DNA of 7,421 nucleotides from CAZXBB01 sp964638815 (GCA_964638815.1 CAZXBB010000129.1:1-7421); one strand, 5' to 3'; counted from the first letter of the stretch, positions 1-6,371 are shown. Made by a program: numbers and translations. The notes: a model not told the origin generated them from the letters alone.

Positions 1-390
1 AGCGAGCGCCGGCGCGAGCTCGTGGCAGGCATGATCGCCATCGTGGACTACGAGCGCGAGCTCGTCGGACAGCTCATCGAGGGGCTCCGCGCCATCCCCG
101 GCGTGACGATCCACGGCATCACCGACGGTGCCCGCGCCGCGGAGCGCGTGCCGACGGTCTCGATGTCGATCGACGGCGTCGCGCCGCGCACCGCAGCGGA
201 GTCTCTCGGGCGCGAGGGGATCTACGTGTGGGACGGCGACTTCTACGCGACCGGGCTCATCGAGCGACTCGGCATGGCCGAGGTCGGGGGCGTGCTGCGC
301 ATCGGGCTCGTCCACTACAACACCGCGGCAGAGGTCGATCGGACGCTCGAGGCCCTCGAGCGGATGGCCGGCGCGGCCCGGCGAGCGTGA
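1..390 (+). CDS. Class V aminotransferase fold, 'cysteine desulfurase-like' protein, C-terminal part
   Basis: The frame is open from base 1 to a TGA at 388-390 and gives the last 129 residues of a protein that starts outside the window. The motif GGVLRIGLVHYNT (about residues 96-108 of the fragment) followed by EVDR is the C-terminal signature of PLP-dependent class V aminotransferases related to SufS/NifS. It best fits the subgroup usually named 'cysteine desulfurase-like protein' (the VC1184-type family). The PLP lysine lies upstream and cannot be seen. Where true SufS enzymes have an RxGHHCA-type loop with the sulfur-accepting cysteine, this protein reads WDGDFYA, so the catalytic Cys is replaced by Tyr. 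It is therefore unlikely to act as a classical cysteine desulfurase; another PLP reaction (epimerase- or lyase-like) is possible. Substrate unknown. The fold is assigned with confidence, the reaction is not. Confidence 0.85.
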   Translation, partial: SERRRELVAGMIAIVDYERELVGQLIEGLRAIPGVTIHGITDGARAAERVPTVSMSIDGVAPRTAAESLGREGIYVWDGDFYATGLIERLGMAEVGGVLRIGLVHYNTAAEVDRTLEALERMAGAARRA

Positions 391-480
391 ACGCCACGGC
401 GCTGGGATCGGGCCCCAACGGGCCGCTGAGGGCTCGGGCCCGCGGCCTTCACCTCGCCCAGCGGCTTTACTGACGAACGA

Positions 481-543
481 CGTTCGACGATCCGCCGCCA
501 AGTGGCTCGCTCGACGGATCTGTCGACGCCCAGACGTCGAACG
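481..543. repeat. 9-bp inverted repeat with a nested imperfect hairpin
   Basis: CGTTCGACG at 481-489 is the exact reverse complement of CGTCGAACG at 535-543. A competing inner pairing joins 485-494 (CGACGATCCG) to 515-525 (CGGATC-T-GTCG): ten base pairs with one bulged T. The two foldings are mutually exclusive because they share 485-489. The core TCGAC recurs at 484, 511 and 523. GC-rich DNA yields such repeats by chance more often than average DNA, so function is unproven. It could be an operator, a small structured RNA, or nothing. Confidence 0.4.
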
Positions 544-561
544 CGCCGGCCCGCGGCCGAC

Positions 562-601
562 ACGACGAACGAGCTGAGCGATCGGCGGCCTCATTCGTCG
601 T
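562..601. repeat. 8-bp inverted repeat, possible stem-loop
   Basis: ACGACGAA at 562-569 pairs perfectly with TTCGTCGT at 594-601. After one mismatch (C570/A593) three more pairs form (GAG 571-573 with CTC 590-592), leaving a 16-nt apical loop. There is no adjacent U-tract on either strand, so it is not a standard intrinsic terminator. It is unusually AT-containing for this region, which makes the match a little less likely to be base-composition noise. Confidence 0.4.
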
Positions 602-736
602 TAGCGCCGCTGGCCGAAGTTGCGGCGGCCGGTGGGCGCCACGGAGACGGCGAACGGGGGGTCCGCGCCCGCTGAGCGCGGCTGTGCAGCGGGTCTCGCG
701 TGGGCCCGGATGCTTCGGCCGGCACGTCGTGGGGCC

Positions 737-742
737 TACCAT
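737..742 (+). promoter_or_regulatory. Putative -10 element (TACCAT) of the lipoprotein gene, leaderless geometry
   Basis: TACCAT fits the TANNNT form of a -10 hexamer and ends 7 nt before the chosen ATG at 750, so transcription would begin at or next to the start codon. No Shine-Dalgarno lies before 750, which agrees with a leaderless mRNA. No good -35 is visible; TTCGGC at 714-719 has the right 17-bp spacing but a poor match. The same geometry is seen upstream of the regulator gene. Confidence 0.4.
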
Positions 743-752
743 GCAGTGCATG
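740..752. promoter_or_regulatory. 13-bp perfect palindrome over the lipoprotein start codon
   Basis: CATGCAGTGCATG is a perfect palindrome around a central G at 746. It overlaps the putative -10 element and the first bases of the ATG at 750. Its position would suit a repressor operator. It also supplies two alternative ATG codons (741 and 750, same frame), so part of the symmetry may be coincidental. Confidence 0.3.
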
Positions 753-2204
753 CCATCCCGTCGGGCTCGCGCCGGCGCCGTTCTCGTCGTCGTCCTGGCC
801 GCGGTCCTGGGCGCGTGCGGCCCTCCGGCGGACGCCACTGACACTCCGCTCGTCACCGGCGATCCGCCCACGGCACGGATCCCGATCATCGTCGATACCG
901 ATGTTGACGTCAGCGACCTCGCGGCGCTGGCCGTGCTGCTGCGCGATCCCAAGGTCGACGTGCGCGCCGTCACGATCGCCCCGACCGGGACCGGGGTCAC
1001 CAACTGCGCTTCCGGTCGCCTGATCATCCAGTACGTGCTCGAGGAATTCGGGGCCGGGGCGATCCCGTTCGCCTGCGGCCGCGTGGACCCGGGGCCCGAC
1101 GGCCGACGATTCCCCGACGAGTGGCGGCTCGACGCGGATGGCGGCTGGGGGATGGTGATGCCGCCGCAGCCGAACACCGGCGTTCCCGAGGACGCGGCCA
1201 CGCTGCTGGCCCGGGCCGTGAACGAGAGCCCGAGCTCGCCCACGGTGGTCGCACTCGGGCCGTGGACCAACCTCGAGAACGCCGTCATCGCAGACCCCAC
1301 GGTCGCGGACCGGATCGCGGCGATCCACGCGATGGGCGGCGCGATCGACGTCCCGGGCAACGTCATCGTCGAGGACGTCACTGCCGACGACGGCCTCGAA
1401 TGGAACCTCGCCGCCGACCCATCCGCCGTCACGGCGATCTTCGGCACGGCAACACCGATCAGCCTGGTGCCACTCGACGCGACGGACGACGTGCCGATCC
1501 CGCCGAACCTCCCCGAGCGTCTCGACGAGCATCGTCCCGCGGCAGGTGCGGACCTCGTGTTCGAGCTGCTGGCGCGCGTCCCCACGCGCCTCACCGGCGA
1601 CGGTCAGCAGCTCTGGGATGAGCTCGCGGCCCTGACCGTGAGCGCGCCGGACCTCGCGACCTGGGAGGAAGCGCTGCTGCTGGCGGATGAAACCGGGCGA
1701 GTCACCCGGGAGGACGCCGGCCGGCCGGTTCGCTTCGCGACGGCCGCGGATCGTGGGGCGGTCGAATCGGCCCTGGTCGATGCGCTGGCCGTCGGACCGG
1801 CCCGGGCGACCCCCTTCGAGCTGGCCGGCGAGCTGGCGGTTCGCTGGGACGGAGCCACCTGCACCTTCGAGATGCCAGGCGGTCTGAAACCCGGCCTTGC
1901 CGCGTTGACGTTCGAGAACACCACCGGCGACCCGGCCGCCGTCCAGATCGTCGGCGTCCGCGAGCCACACACGTGGCAGGAGCTGGAAGCGCTGCTCCCG
2001 ACGATCGATCCTGCCTCCGAGACCCCTCAGTTGCCCGACTGGATCATCGACGCCGGCGGCGCCTCCGACGAGCCCGGAGCGGGCGGTTCGATCACGGGCT
2101 CCGTGTCGCTCGAGACCGGGACCTACGGGCCGGTGTGCATCACCGGCACCTGGCCGGACCTGGTGTTCCGCCCGGGCCAGCCGTTCGTCGTCGCGGCTCC
2201 GTAA
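750..2204 (+). CDS. Lipoprotein with diverged nucleoside-hydrolase domain and C-terminal cupredoxin-like domain
   Basis: The 484-residue protein has an RRAR n-region, a hydrophobic stretch (about 9-20) and the lipobox LGAC with Cys23, so it should be exported and lipidated. I chose ATG 750 because it gives a normal signal peptide; ATG 741 or 684 only lengthen it. Residues about 44-300 follow the inosine-uridine nucleoside hydrolase family, which cleaves the N-glycosidic bond of ribonucleosides using Ca2+. Visible motifs are IIVDTDVDVSD (46-56), ALGPWTNLENAV (168-179), AMGGAI (194-199), LEWNLAADPSA (216-226), VPLD (240-243) and LWDELAAL (288-295). Against the canonical DTDPGxDD, the second-last Asp is Ser55. 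The usual catalytic His of HDP near the end is Trp289, while Asp290 is kept. Residues about 355-484 form a separate beta-rich region (FEMPGGLKPG...LTFENTT, then YGPVCITG) resembling cupredoxin-like domains but without clear copper ligands. Activity is uncertain; a binding protein is possible. Confidence 0.85.
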   Translation: MPSRRARAGAVLVVVLAAVLGACGPPADATDTPLVTGDPPTARIPIIVDTDVDVSDLAALAVLLRDPKVDVRAVTIAPTGTGVTNCASGRLIIQYVLEEFGAGAIPFACGRVDPGPDGRRFPDEWRLDADGGWGMVMPPQPNTGVPEDAATLLARAVNESPSSPTVVALGPWTNLENAVIADPTVADRIAAIHAMGGAIDVPGNVIVEDVTADDGLEWNLAADPSAVTAIFGTATPISLVPLDATDDVPIPPNLPERLDEHRPAAGADLVFELLARVPTRLTGDGQQLWDELAALTVSAPDLATWEEALLLADETGRVTREDAGRPVRFATAADRGAVESALVDALAVGPARATPFELAGELAVRWDGATCTFEMPGGLKPGLAALTFENTTGDPAAVQIVGVREPHTWQELEALLPTIDPASETPQLPDWIIDAGGASDEPGAGGSITGSVSLETGTYGPVCITGTWPDLVFRPGQPFVVAAP

Positions 2205-2219
2205 CGCATCTGGCCCGCC

Positions 2220-5039
2220 TCAGGAGGCCGAGAGCATCCAGATCCCCGGATCCGATTCCGCTGGAGAGCCGCCGACCTCCGCGAAGGCTTCCACCGCACG
2301 ACGAAGGTGGACCATGGCGTCGTCATCTCGGCCGGCGGCATGGAGCAGGTCCGCGAGGTGGTTCTCGACCGCACCCTCCAGGTGCCGGTCGCCGATCTCT
2401 CGACACAGGTCGGCGGCGGCGACCCCGTGCCCGACCCCGGTTTCTACATCGCCGGCTGCGGCCTCGGCCAGCGCCAGGCCGGTCAGGGCCGCGATGCGTC
2501 CGGTGGGGTCCTGCGCGTCGGCCGCCGCCACTGCCTGGCGTGATGCGAGCCTGGCGGCGTGCGCGTCACCCGACGCAAGCGCGATGAGACCCAGCGAGCG
2601 ATGCGCGGCCCCGATCCCCGTCGCGTCATCTGCCCGCTCCGCGGCGGCGAGCGCCTCCCGGGCGGCCGCGAGAGCCCCCGGTGCGTCGCCACCGAGGCGC
2701 AGGACGATGCTGCGGTCGACCAGCACGCGAGCCACGAACGCCGGATCCGACGCACCGCCGAGCGCGGCGTCGAGGTGCCGCGCGGCTGCCACCAGGTCGC
2801 CCCGGCGCAGCTGCGCACCCGCGATGGCGTGCTCGATCTCCGGGAGCGTGTCGTCGGCGGCGGCGGCGGCGGCCGCCTCGAGCGCGCTGATCGCGCCAAC
2901 GTAGTCACCCAACCGCGTTCGCAGCCGGCCGATCGCAGCGCGCAGGCCGACGACGTCGGGGTGCCCGAGCGAGAGCGCGGTCTCATCGTGCTCGATGGCC
3001 TGGCGGTTCGCGAAGATCGCCGCCGCCCGCGCACCGGCGAGCTGGAATGCCTCTGCCGCCTCCACCGATCGACCACCATCTCGTTCATGCGCCGCGATCA
3101 GCGCGAGGCGGGCCAGGTCGTCGCGGCCGCTTCCCGCCAGGTCGAGTCGCAACGCCTCGGCGACGCGGCGGTGCAGCAGCTTCCTTCGGGTCAGACTGGT
3201 GGTCTCGTAGGCGAGGTCGCGAAGGCCGGGGTGGGCGAAGTCGAACCCGGGTCCCGCTTCTCGAACGAGACCGCGCCGCAATAACTCATCGAGCGCGTCC
3301 ACCGTCTCGCCTTCGGACCGACCGCTCGCGTGACGGACCATGCCCAGGTCGAACGACCGTCCGATCACCGACGCCGCCGCGAGGATCTGCCCGGCCGTCT
3401 CACCGGCAGCCGCCAGACGCGCGCGCAGGACGTCCCTGACGCCGGCCGGCATGGTCGTCAGCATCCCTCCGCCAGCCGCCAGGGCCTCGACGACATAGAG
3501 GGGCAGGCCTTCGGACGACTCGAACAGGCGGTCGATGACGTCCGGGTCCGTGGTCGTGCGCGCGGCCAGCTCGGCGACCGCCGCCCGATCGAGCCGCCCG
3601 AGCTCCACGACCAATGCCGGCGGGGCCGCCAGCCGGCTGACGACCGGTTCGGTCTGCTCGTCCAGGTCCTCCCGGCGCCAGGTCAGCAACACGACCATCG
3701 GCCGTCCCGTCAGGCGATGCGCGAGGTAATCGAGCGCTTCCAGGGTGGCGCCATCGGCCCACTGCAGGTCATCGATCCAGATGCAGCCCGGCACCGGGCC
3801 CGCGGTCAGGGCGGCGAGGCCGTCGGCGATAGCCGCGACGAGCCTGGCGTGCGCGCCTGGACCGTCGGCGCGCGTCCGACCCGGGCGACCGCCGGGCGCC
3901 ATCGCCGGCAGCAGGCGTGCCAGCTCCGAACGGACATCGGGGTCGAGGCGTTCGGCCGCGCCCGGGTGGGCGTGGGCCGAGCGCAGCAGCTCGACGATCG
4001 GCCCATAGGCGATCGCGCGCTCGCCCATGTAGGCACGGGCCGTCAGGACCGTGCCACCTCGGTCGCGAATGCGCTCGGCGAGGGCTTCCGCCAGCCGGGT
4101 CTTGCCGATGCCCGCCTCGCCGATGAGCGTCGCGATCCGCCCATGTCCGGCGTCATCCGACGGGCTGGCCGCGACCAGCCGGTCCATCGCATCGCCGCGC
4201 CCGACCAGCGGCGCGACGGTAGGGACGGCATCGTCCGGCGGCTCGGTCTTGTCCGGCGCGTCCGCCGGCAGTCCGCGCATCGCGGCGAGCGCCCCGCTGG
4301 GCTGGTCGGCATCCCGGATCGCCTCATAGCGCGCCGTCGTCGACGCCAACGGCACGACGCCGAGCTCCCGATCGAGCGTGGCGACGCACAGCCGGTAGTG
4401 GCGCATCGCCGCCGCGCGGTCGCCGGACCGTGCGAACAGGTCCATGAGCCGGACGTACCCGGCCTCGTCGAGCGGATCGAGGTCGAGGCGGCGGGAAGCG
4501 GCAGCGATGGCGCCGGGCAGGTCGCCCTCCGACTCCTGCGCCGTTGCCAGCCGGTCCAGGACGCTCATCGCGGTCCGTTCGACGGCGACGGCCCGCGCCG
4601 CCCGCCAATCATCGAATTCGGGGCTGTCGCGCAGATTGAAGCCAGCGAGGAAAGGGCCGCGCGCCAGGGCCGCGGCCGCGGTCAAGGAACGCCGGGTGTC
4701 CGAGCGCGCGAGGCGCTCGAGCTCCGCGAGGTCGATGCGGACCTGGTCGGGATCGAGCGCCACTCTTGCGCGATCGACGATGACCGTGTCGTGGCCAGCC
4801 GCCGCGCGGAGCGTCGACAGGGTCCGTCGCAGCGCGCCGCCGGCCGCCGCCGCATCGGCATCGGGCCAGAGCAGCGCTGCAAGCTCATCGCGCGCGAACG
4901 CCCGGCCCTCCGCCGCCAGCAGGACGAGGATCGCGACGGCTTTGCGGGTGTCCACGACGAGCGGGGCGCCGTCGACCAGCACCTCCGGAGGCCCGAGGAG
5001 CCGGATATCGAGCCGAGGCGGGCGGCGTATCGTGGTCAC
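2220..5039 (-). CDS. SARP/BTAD-type transcriptional regulator with AAA ATPase and TPR domains (AfsR-like architecture)
   Basis: A 939-residue protein is read from GTG 5039. Residues about 9-98 form an OmpR-like winged helix (TRKAVAILVLL...DELAALLWPD...LRRTLSTLRAA). Residues about 100-243 form the bacterial transcriptional activation domain (BTAD). An ATPase follows, opening with PLVGRGDAMDRL (277-288). It has Walker A GEAGIGKT (307-314), Walker B CIWIDDLQWAD (419-429) and the GLPLYVVEAL motif (511-520) seen in STAND-type LuxR/AfsR regulators. Residues about 640-925 are TPR-like helical repeats, with at least five visible A/L-rich units. There is no C-terminal LuxR helix-turn-helix, so DNA binding should be N-terminal. 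Length and order match large SARP regulators such as AfsR. ATP binding is expected to control oligomerisation; the inducer is unknown. The reading frame stays open to 5999 opposite the divergent gene, but the domain begins just after 5039 and the upstream part is low complexity. ATG 5111 is an alternative start adding 24 residues. No Shine-Dalgarno precedes 5039. Confidence 0.92.
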   Translation of the reverse strand: MTTIRRPPRLDIRLLGPPEVLVDGAPLVVDTRKAVAILVLLAAEGRAFARDELAALLWPDADAAAAGGALRRTLSTLRAAAGHDTVIVDRARVALDPDQVRIDLAELERLARSDTRRSLTAAAALARGPFLAGFNLRDSPEFDDWRAARAVAVERTAMSVLDRLATAQESEGDLPGAIAAASRRLDLDPLDEAGYVRLMDLFARSGDRAAAMRHYRLCVATLDRELGVVPLASTTARYEAIRDADQPSGALAAMRGLPADAPDKTEPPDDAVPTVAPLVGRGDAMDRLVAASPSDDAGHGRIATLIGEAGIGKTRLAEALAERIRDRGGTVLTARAYMGERAIAYGPIVELLRSAHAHPGAAERLDPDVRSELARLLPAMAPGGRPGRTRADGPGAHARLVAAIADGLAALTAGPVPGCIWIDDLQWADGATLEALDYLAHRLTGRPMVVLLTWRREDLDEQTEPVVSRLAAPPALVVELGRLDRAAVAELAARTTTDPDVIDRLFESSEGLPLYVVEALAAGGGMLTTMPAGVRDVLRARLAAAGETAGQILAAASVIGRSFDLGMVRHASGRSEGETVDALDELLRRGLVREAGPGFDFAHPGLRDLAYETTSLTRRKLLHRRVAEALRLDLAGSGRDDLARLALIAAHERDGGRSVEAAEAFQLAGARAAAIFANRQAIEHDETALSLGHPDVVGLRAAIGRLRTRLGDYVGAISALEAAAAAAADDTLPEIEHAIAGAQLRRGDLVAAARHLDAALGGASDPAFVARVLVDRSIVLRLGGDAPGALAAAREALAAAERADDATGIGAAHRSLGLIALASGDAHAARLASRQAVAAADAQDPTGRIAALTGLALAEAAAGDVETGVGHGVAAADLCREIGDRHLEGAVENHLADLLHAAGRDDDAMVHLRRAVEAFAEVGGSPAESDPGIWMLSAS
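2855..2872. repeat. (CGG)6 trinucleotide repeat inside the regulator gene
   Basis: Six perfect CGG units encode an alanine run at about residues 722-728 of the regulator, between TPR-like units. Slippage here would change the length of a linker or helix without breaking the frame. It may be simple codon bias for Ala (GCC) in a GC-rich genome. Confidence 0.5.
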
Positions 5040-5041
5040 GC

Positions 5042-5088
5042 CGTAACGGTAACCACTCTGATGGCAGTTCCGTAACGTTCCAGTGACG
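5042..5088. promoter_or_regulatory. Repeated GTAAC-type motifs in the divergent control region (candidate regulator binding sites)
   Basis: CGTAACG occurs exactly at 5042-5048 and 5071-5077. A related AGTGACG (5 of 7 bases equal) lies at 5082-5088, 11 bp from the second copy, and a further GTAAC core sits at 5049-5053. SARP regulators are known to bind direct heptamer repeats spaced 11 bp near the -35 position of their targets. The pair at 5071/5082 has that spacing and lies upstream of the regulator's own putative -10. Autoregulation, and joint control of the divergent membrane genes, is an inference. Confidence 0.4.
5046..5051 (-). promoter_or_regulatory. Putative -10 element (TACCGT) of the regulator gene, leaderless geometry
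   Basis: On the minus strand TACCGT ends 6 nt before the GTG at 5039, so the transcript would start at the start codon. No Shine-Dalgarno is present. The -35 position (about 5069-5075) reads TTACGG/TACGGA, a poor match to TTGACA, and coincides with a CGTAACG copy. That would suit an activator-dependent promoter. Confidence 0.4.
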
Positions 5089-5097
5089 TCCGAGGGT

Positions 5098-5103
5098 GAG
5101 GAT
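5098..5103 (+). promoter_or_regulatory. Weak putative -10 element (GAGGAT) toward the membrane-protein genes
   Basis: GAGGAT keeps the A at position 2 and T at position 6 of a -10 hexamer. It ends 6 nt before ATG 5110 of the small upstream ORF, the same geometry as the two other candidate promoters. No -35 is recognisable; the matching position (5075-5080) abuts the -35 region of the opposite promoter. Supported only by position and partial match. Confidence 0.22.
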
Positions 5104-5109
5104 ACCCGC

Positions 5110-5166
5110 ATGTTCCCCATGCCGGCTGCACGAACGGGCTCCTGTCTGACGACCAACGCCCGATGA
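5110..5166 (+). CDS. Candidate 18-codon upstream ORF overlapping the membrane-protein start (ATGA)
   Basis: ATG 5110 opens a frame of 18 codons (with a second ATG at 5119) whose TGA at 5164-5166 overlaps the ATG at 5163 in an ATGA junction. The peptide would be MFPMPAARTGSCLTTNAR. The main gene has no Shine-Dalgarno and no usable upstream start, so re-initiation after this ORF would explain how it is translated. Short open frames are common by chance in GC-rich DNA, so this is a hypothesis. Confidence 0.25.
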   Translation: MFPMPAARTGSCLTTNAR

Positions 5167-6371
5167 TGCTGCACCTGGCCCGGCCATTCGCGATCGTCGG
5201 ATCGGTGACGGCGCTTGTCGCTGCGGTGGCCACGCTCACCCTCCGCATCGTCGATCCGGCGCCGCTCCTTCCGGGCGTGTTCGGGTTCGGGCCGACGGCG
5301 CTCGTTGGGATGGAACTCCTCGGTGTCGCGTTCGCCTCGGTCGGGGCGCTGCTCGTCGTGCGCCGTCCGGGCAACGCCGTCGGGTGGTGCATGGTCCTGA
5401 TCGGCGTGGGGTACGCGCTCGGGGGGCTGAGCGCCGCGATCACGGGATCGGCGGTGGCCGACGGACCTGCTGGAGCCGCGACCGCCGGCCTCGCCGGCTG
5501 GTTCACCGTGTTCTTCACCACCATCGGTGGCCTGGTCTTCGGGCTTGGGTTCATCTTCCCGTCGGGTCGAGGCCACACGCCGGGATGGGATCGGATCATC
5601 CGGCTCGCTGCGATCGGGTTCCCCGTCGTGTCCCTCTTCGTCTTCCTGATCCGACCAGGCCCGCTCCACCTCTTCTCGACGATCGACAACCCCTTCGGGA
5701 TCGGTCCGGACCTGCGGCCGTTCCTCGGACAGAATGTTTCGCAGTCCCTGGCGGCGTTTTCGTCGGCCGTCGTTCCCGTCCTCACTTGGTCGCTCGTCTC
5801 GCGGTATCGGATGGCCGATACCATCAGTCGACAGCAACTCAAGTGGTTCGTCCTCGCCATCCTCGTGACGATCTGCGGGGTCGGTGTCGCGGCCGTGGGC
5901 GCGGTGGTCACCAACGAGCCGCCGGAGGCTGGGCTGGTCGTCTTCGGGTTCGCCGGCGCGCTGGTCCCGATCGCGATCGGAATCGCGATCCTCCGGCATG
6001 GCCTGTATGACATCGATCGGCTGATCAGCCGGACCCTTGCCTACGCCGCGGTCACGGCGGTGCTCGCAGCGGTATTCGGGGTGGCCGCGCTGTCATTTGG
6101 GGTCGCCCTCAGCTCCTTCGCCGAGGGGCAGACGATCGCCGTTGCCGGGTCGACCCTGCTCGTCGCCGCCCTCTTCGGCCCGATCCGCCGGCGCGCCCAG
6201 GCGATCGTCGACCGGCGGTTCGACCGGTCCAGTTACGACGCCGCGCTCACGGTTCAGGCGATGAGCGCACGACTGCGCAACGACGTCGATCTCGACCGCG
6301 TCGAGGCCGATCTGCTCGGCGTGATCGATCGCACATTCCATCCGGCAAAGACCGGACTGTGGCTCCGGTGA
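5163..6371 (+). CDS. Multi-pass membrane protein resembling the sensor half of a histidine kinase, no kinase domain
   Basis: The 402-residue protein has about ten hydrophobic segments, at roughly 9-29, 43-66, 71-94, 110-133, 145-166, 196-216, 226-250, 256-278, 293-317 and 324-341. Motifs include VRRPGNAVG (66-74), FPSGR (132-136), NPFGIGPDLR (176-185), RQQLKWF (223-229), LYDIDRLISRTLAYA (281-295) and a basic cytoplasmic end with RRFDRSSYDA (351-360) finishing in GLWLR. In my knowledge the RLYDIDRLISR and RRFDR segments occur in membrane regions of NarL-partner-type histidine kinases from Actinomycetota and Chloroflexota, just before a GAF or dimerisation domain. Here the protein ends at that point, without H-box or ATP-binding motifs. 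It may sense a signal and act through a partner, or have a structural or transport role. ATG 5163 (or adjacent ATG 5166) is the only possible start: upstream in frame there is no ATG/GTG/TTG before a TGA at 5097. It is divergent from the regulator and is followed after 34 bp by a paralogue. Confidence 0.85.
   Translation: MMLHLARPFAIVGSVTALVAAVATLTLRIVDPAPLLPGVFGFGPTALVGMELLGVAFASVGALLVVRRPGNAVGWCMVLIGVGYALGGLSAAITGSAVADGPAGAATAGLAGWFTVFFTTIGGLVFGLGFIFPSGRGHTPGWDRIIRLAAIGFPVVSLFVFLIRPGPLHLFSTIDNPFGIGPDLRPFLGQNVSQSLAAFSSAVVPVLTWSLVSRYRMADTISRQQLKWFVLAILVTICGVGVAAVGAVVTNEPPEAGLVVFGFAGALVPIAIGIAILRHGLYDIDRLISRTLAYAAVTAVLAAVFGVAALSFGVALSSFAEGQTIAVAGSTLLVAALFGPIRRRAQAIVDRRFDRSSYDAALTVQAMSARLRNDVDLDRVEADLLGVIDRTFHPAKTGLWLR

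Larger units (their letters stand above)
391..749. other. Intergenic region of about 360 bp without a supported gene
   Basis: Every open frame here gives Arg/Ala/Ser-rich low-complexity translations typical of random GC-rich DNA, with no recognisable domain. No tRNA cloverleaf could be made; a GTTCGA at 482-487 lacks pairing T-arm flanks. A short stem GGCCC-CAAC-GGGCC at 411-424 lies 20 bp after the upstream stop, but no T-run follows, so it is only a weak terminator candidate. The 9-mer GACGAACGA occurs at 472-480 and 564-572, and a near copy lies on the other strand at 593-601. Two larger inverted repeats are listed separately. The right end carries the putative promoter of the lipoprotein gene. 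Confidence 0.6.

Noticed and set aside
411..424. Intrinsic terminator after the aminotransferase gene
   Set aside because: The stem is 5 bp with a tetraloop and no U-tract. It is mentioned in the intergenic entry but too weak to list as a terminator.
474..500. Possible tRNA T-arm around GTTCGA
   Set aside because: The flanks do not pair to form a T-stem and no acceptor, D or anticodon arms could be found around it.
467..1970. Two long minus-strand frames (467-1594 and 591-1970) opposite the lipoprotein gene
   Set aside because: The plus strand carries the signal peptide, lipobox and nucleoside-hydrolase motifs. The minus-strand products are low complexity.
2205..2232. Bidirectional terminator between the convergent lipoprotein and regulator genes
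   Set aside because: Only a 4-bp stem (GCCT/AGGC) exists, it falls inside the regulator coding end, and there is no T-run. The 15-bp gap leaves no room, so transcripts probably overlap, but nothing here can be called a terminator.
3330..5075. 581-codon plus-strand open frame inside the regulator gene
   Set aside because: It lies antisense to the winged-helix, BTAD and ATPase coding region, whose Walker motifs prove the minus strand. Its translation is Arg/Gly-rich with no domain.
5036..6013. Long minus-strand open frames opposite the first membrane gene, including the upward extension of the regulator frame to 5999
   Set aside because: Their translations are Arg/Asp/Pro/Ser-rich low complexity, while the opposite strand encodes clean hydrophobic helices with known motifs. 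They are shadows of GC-rich codon use.
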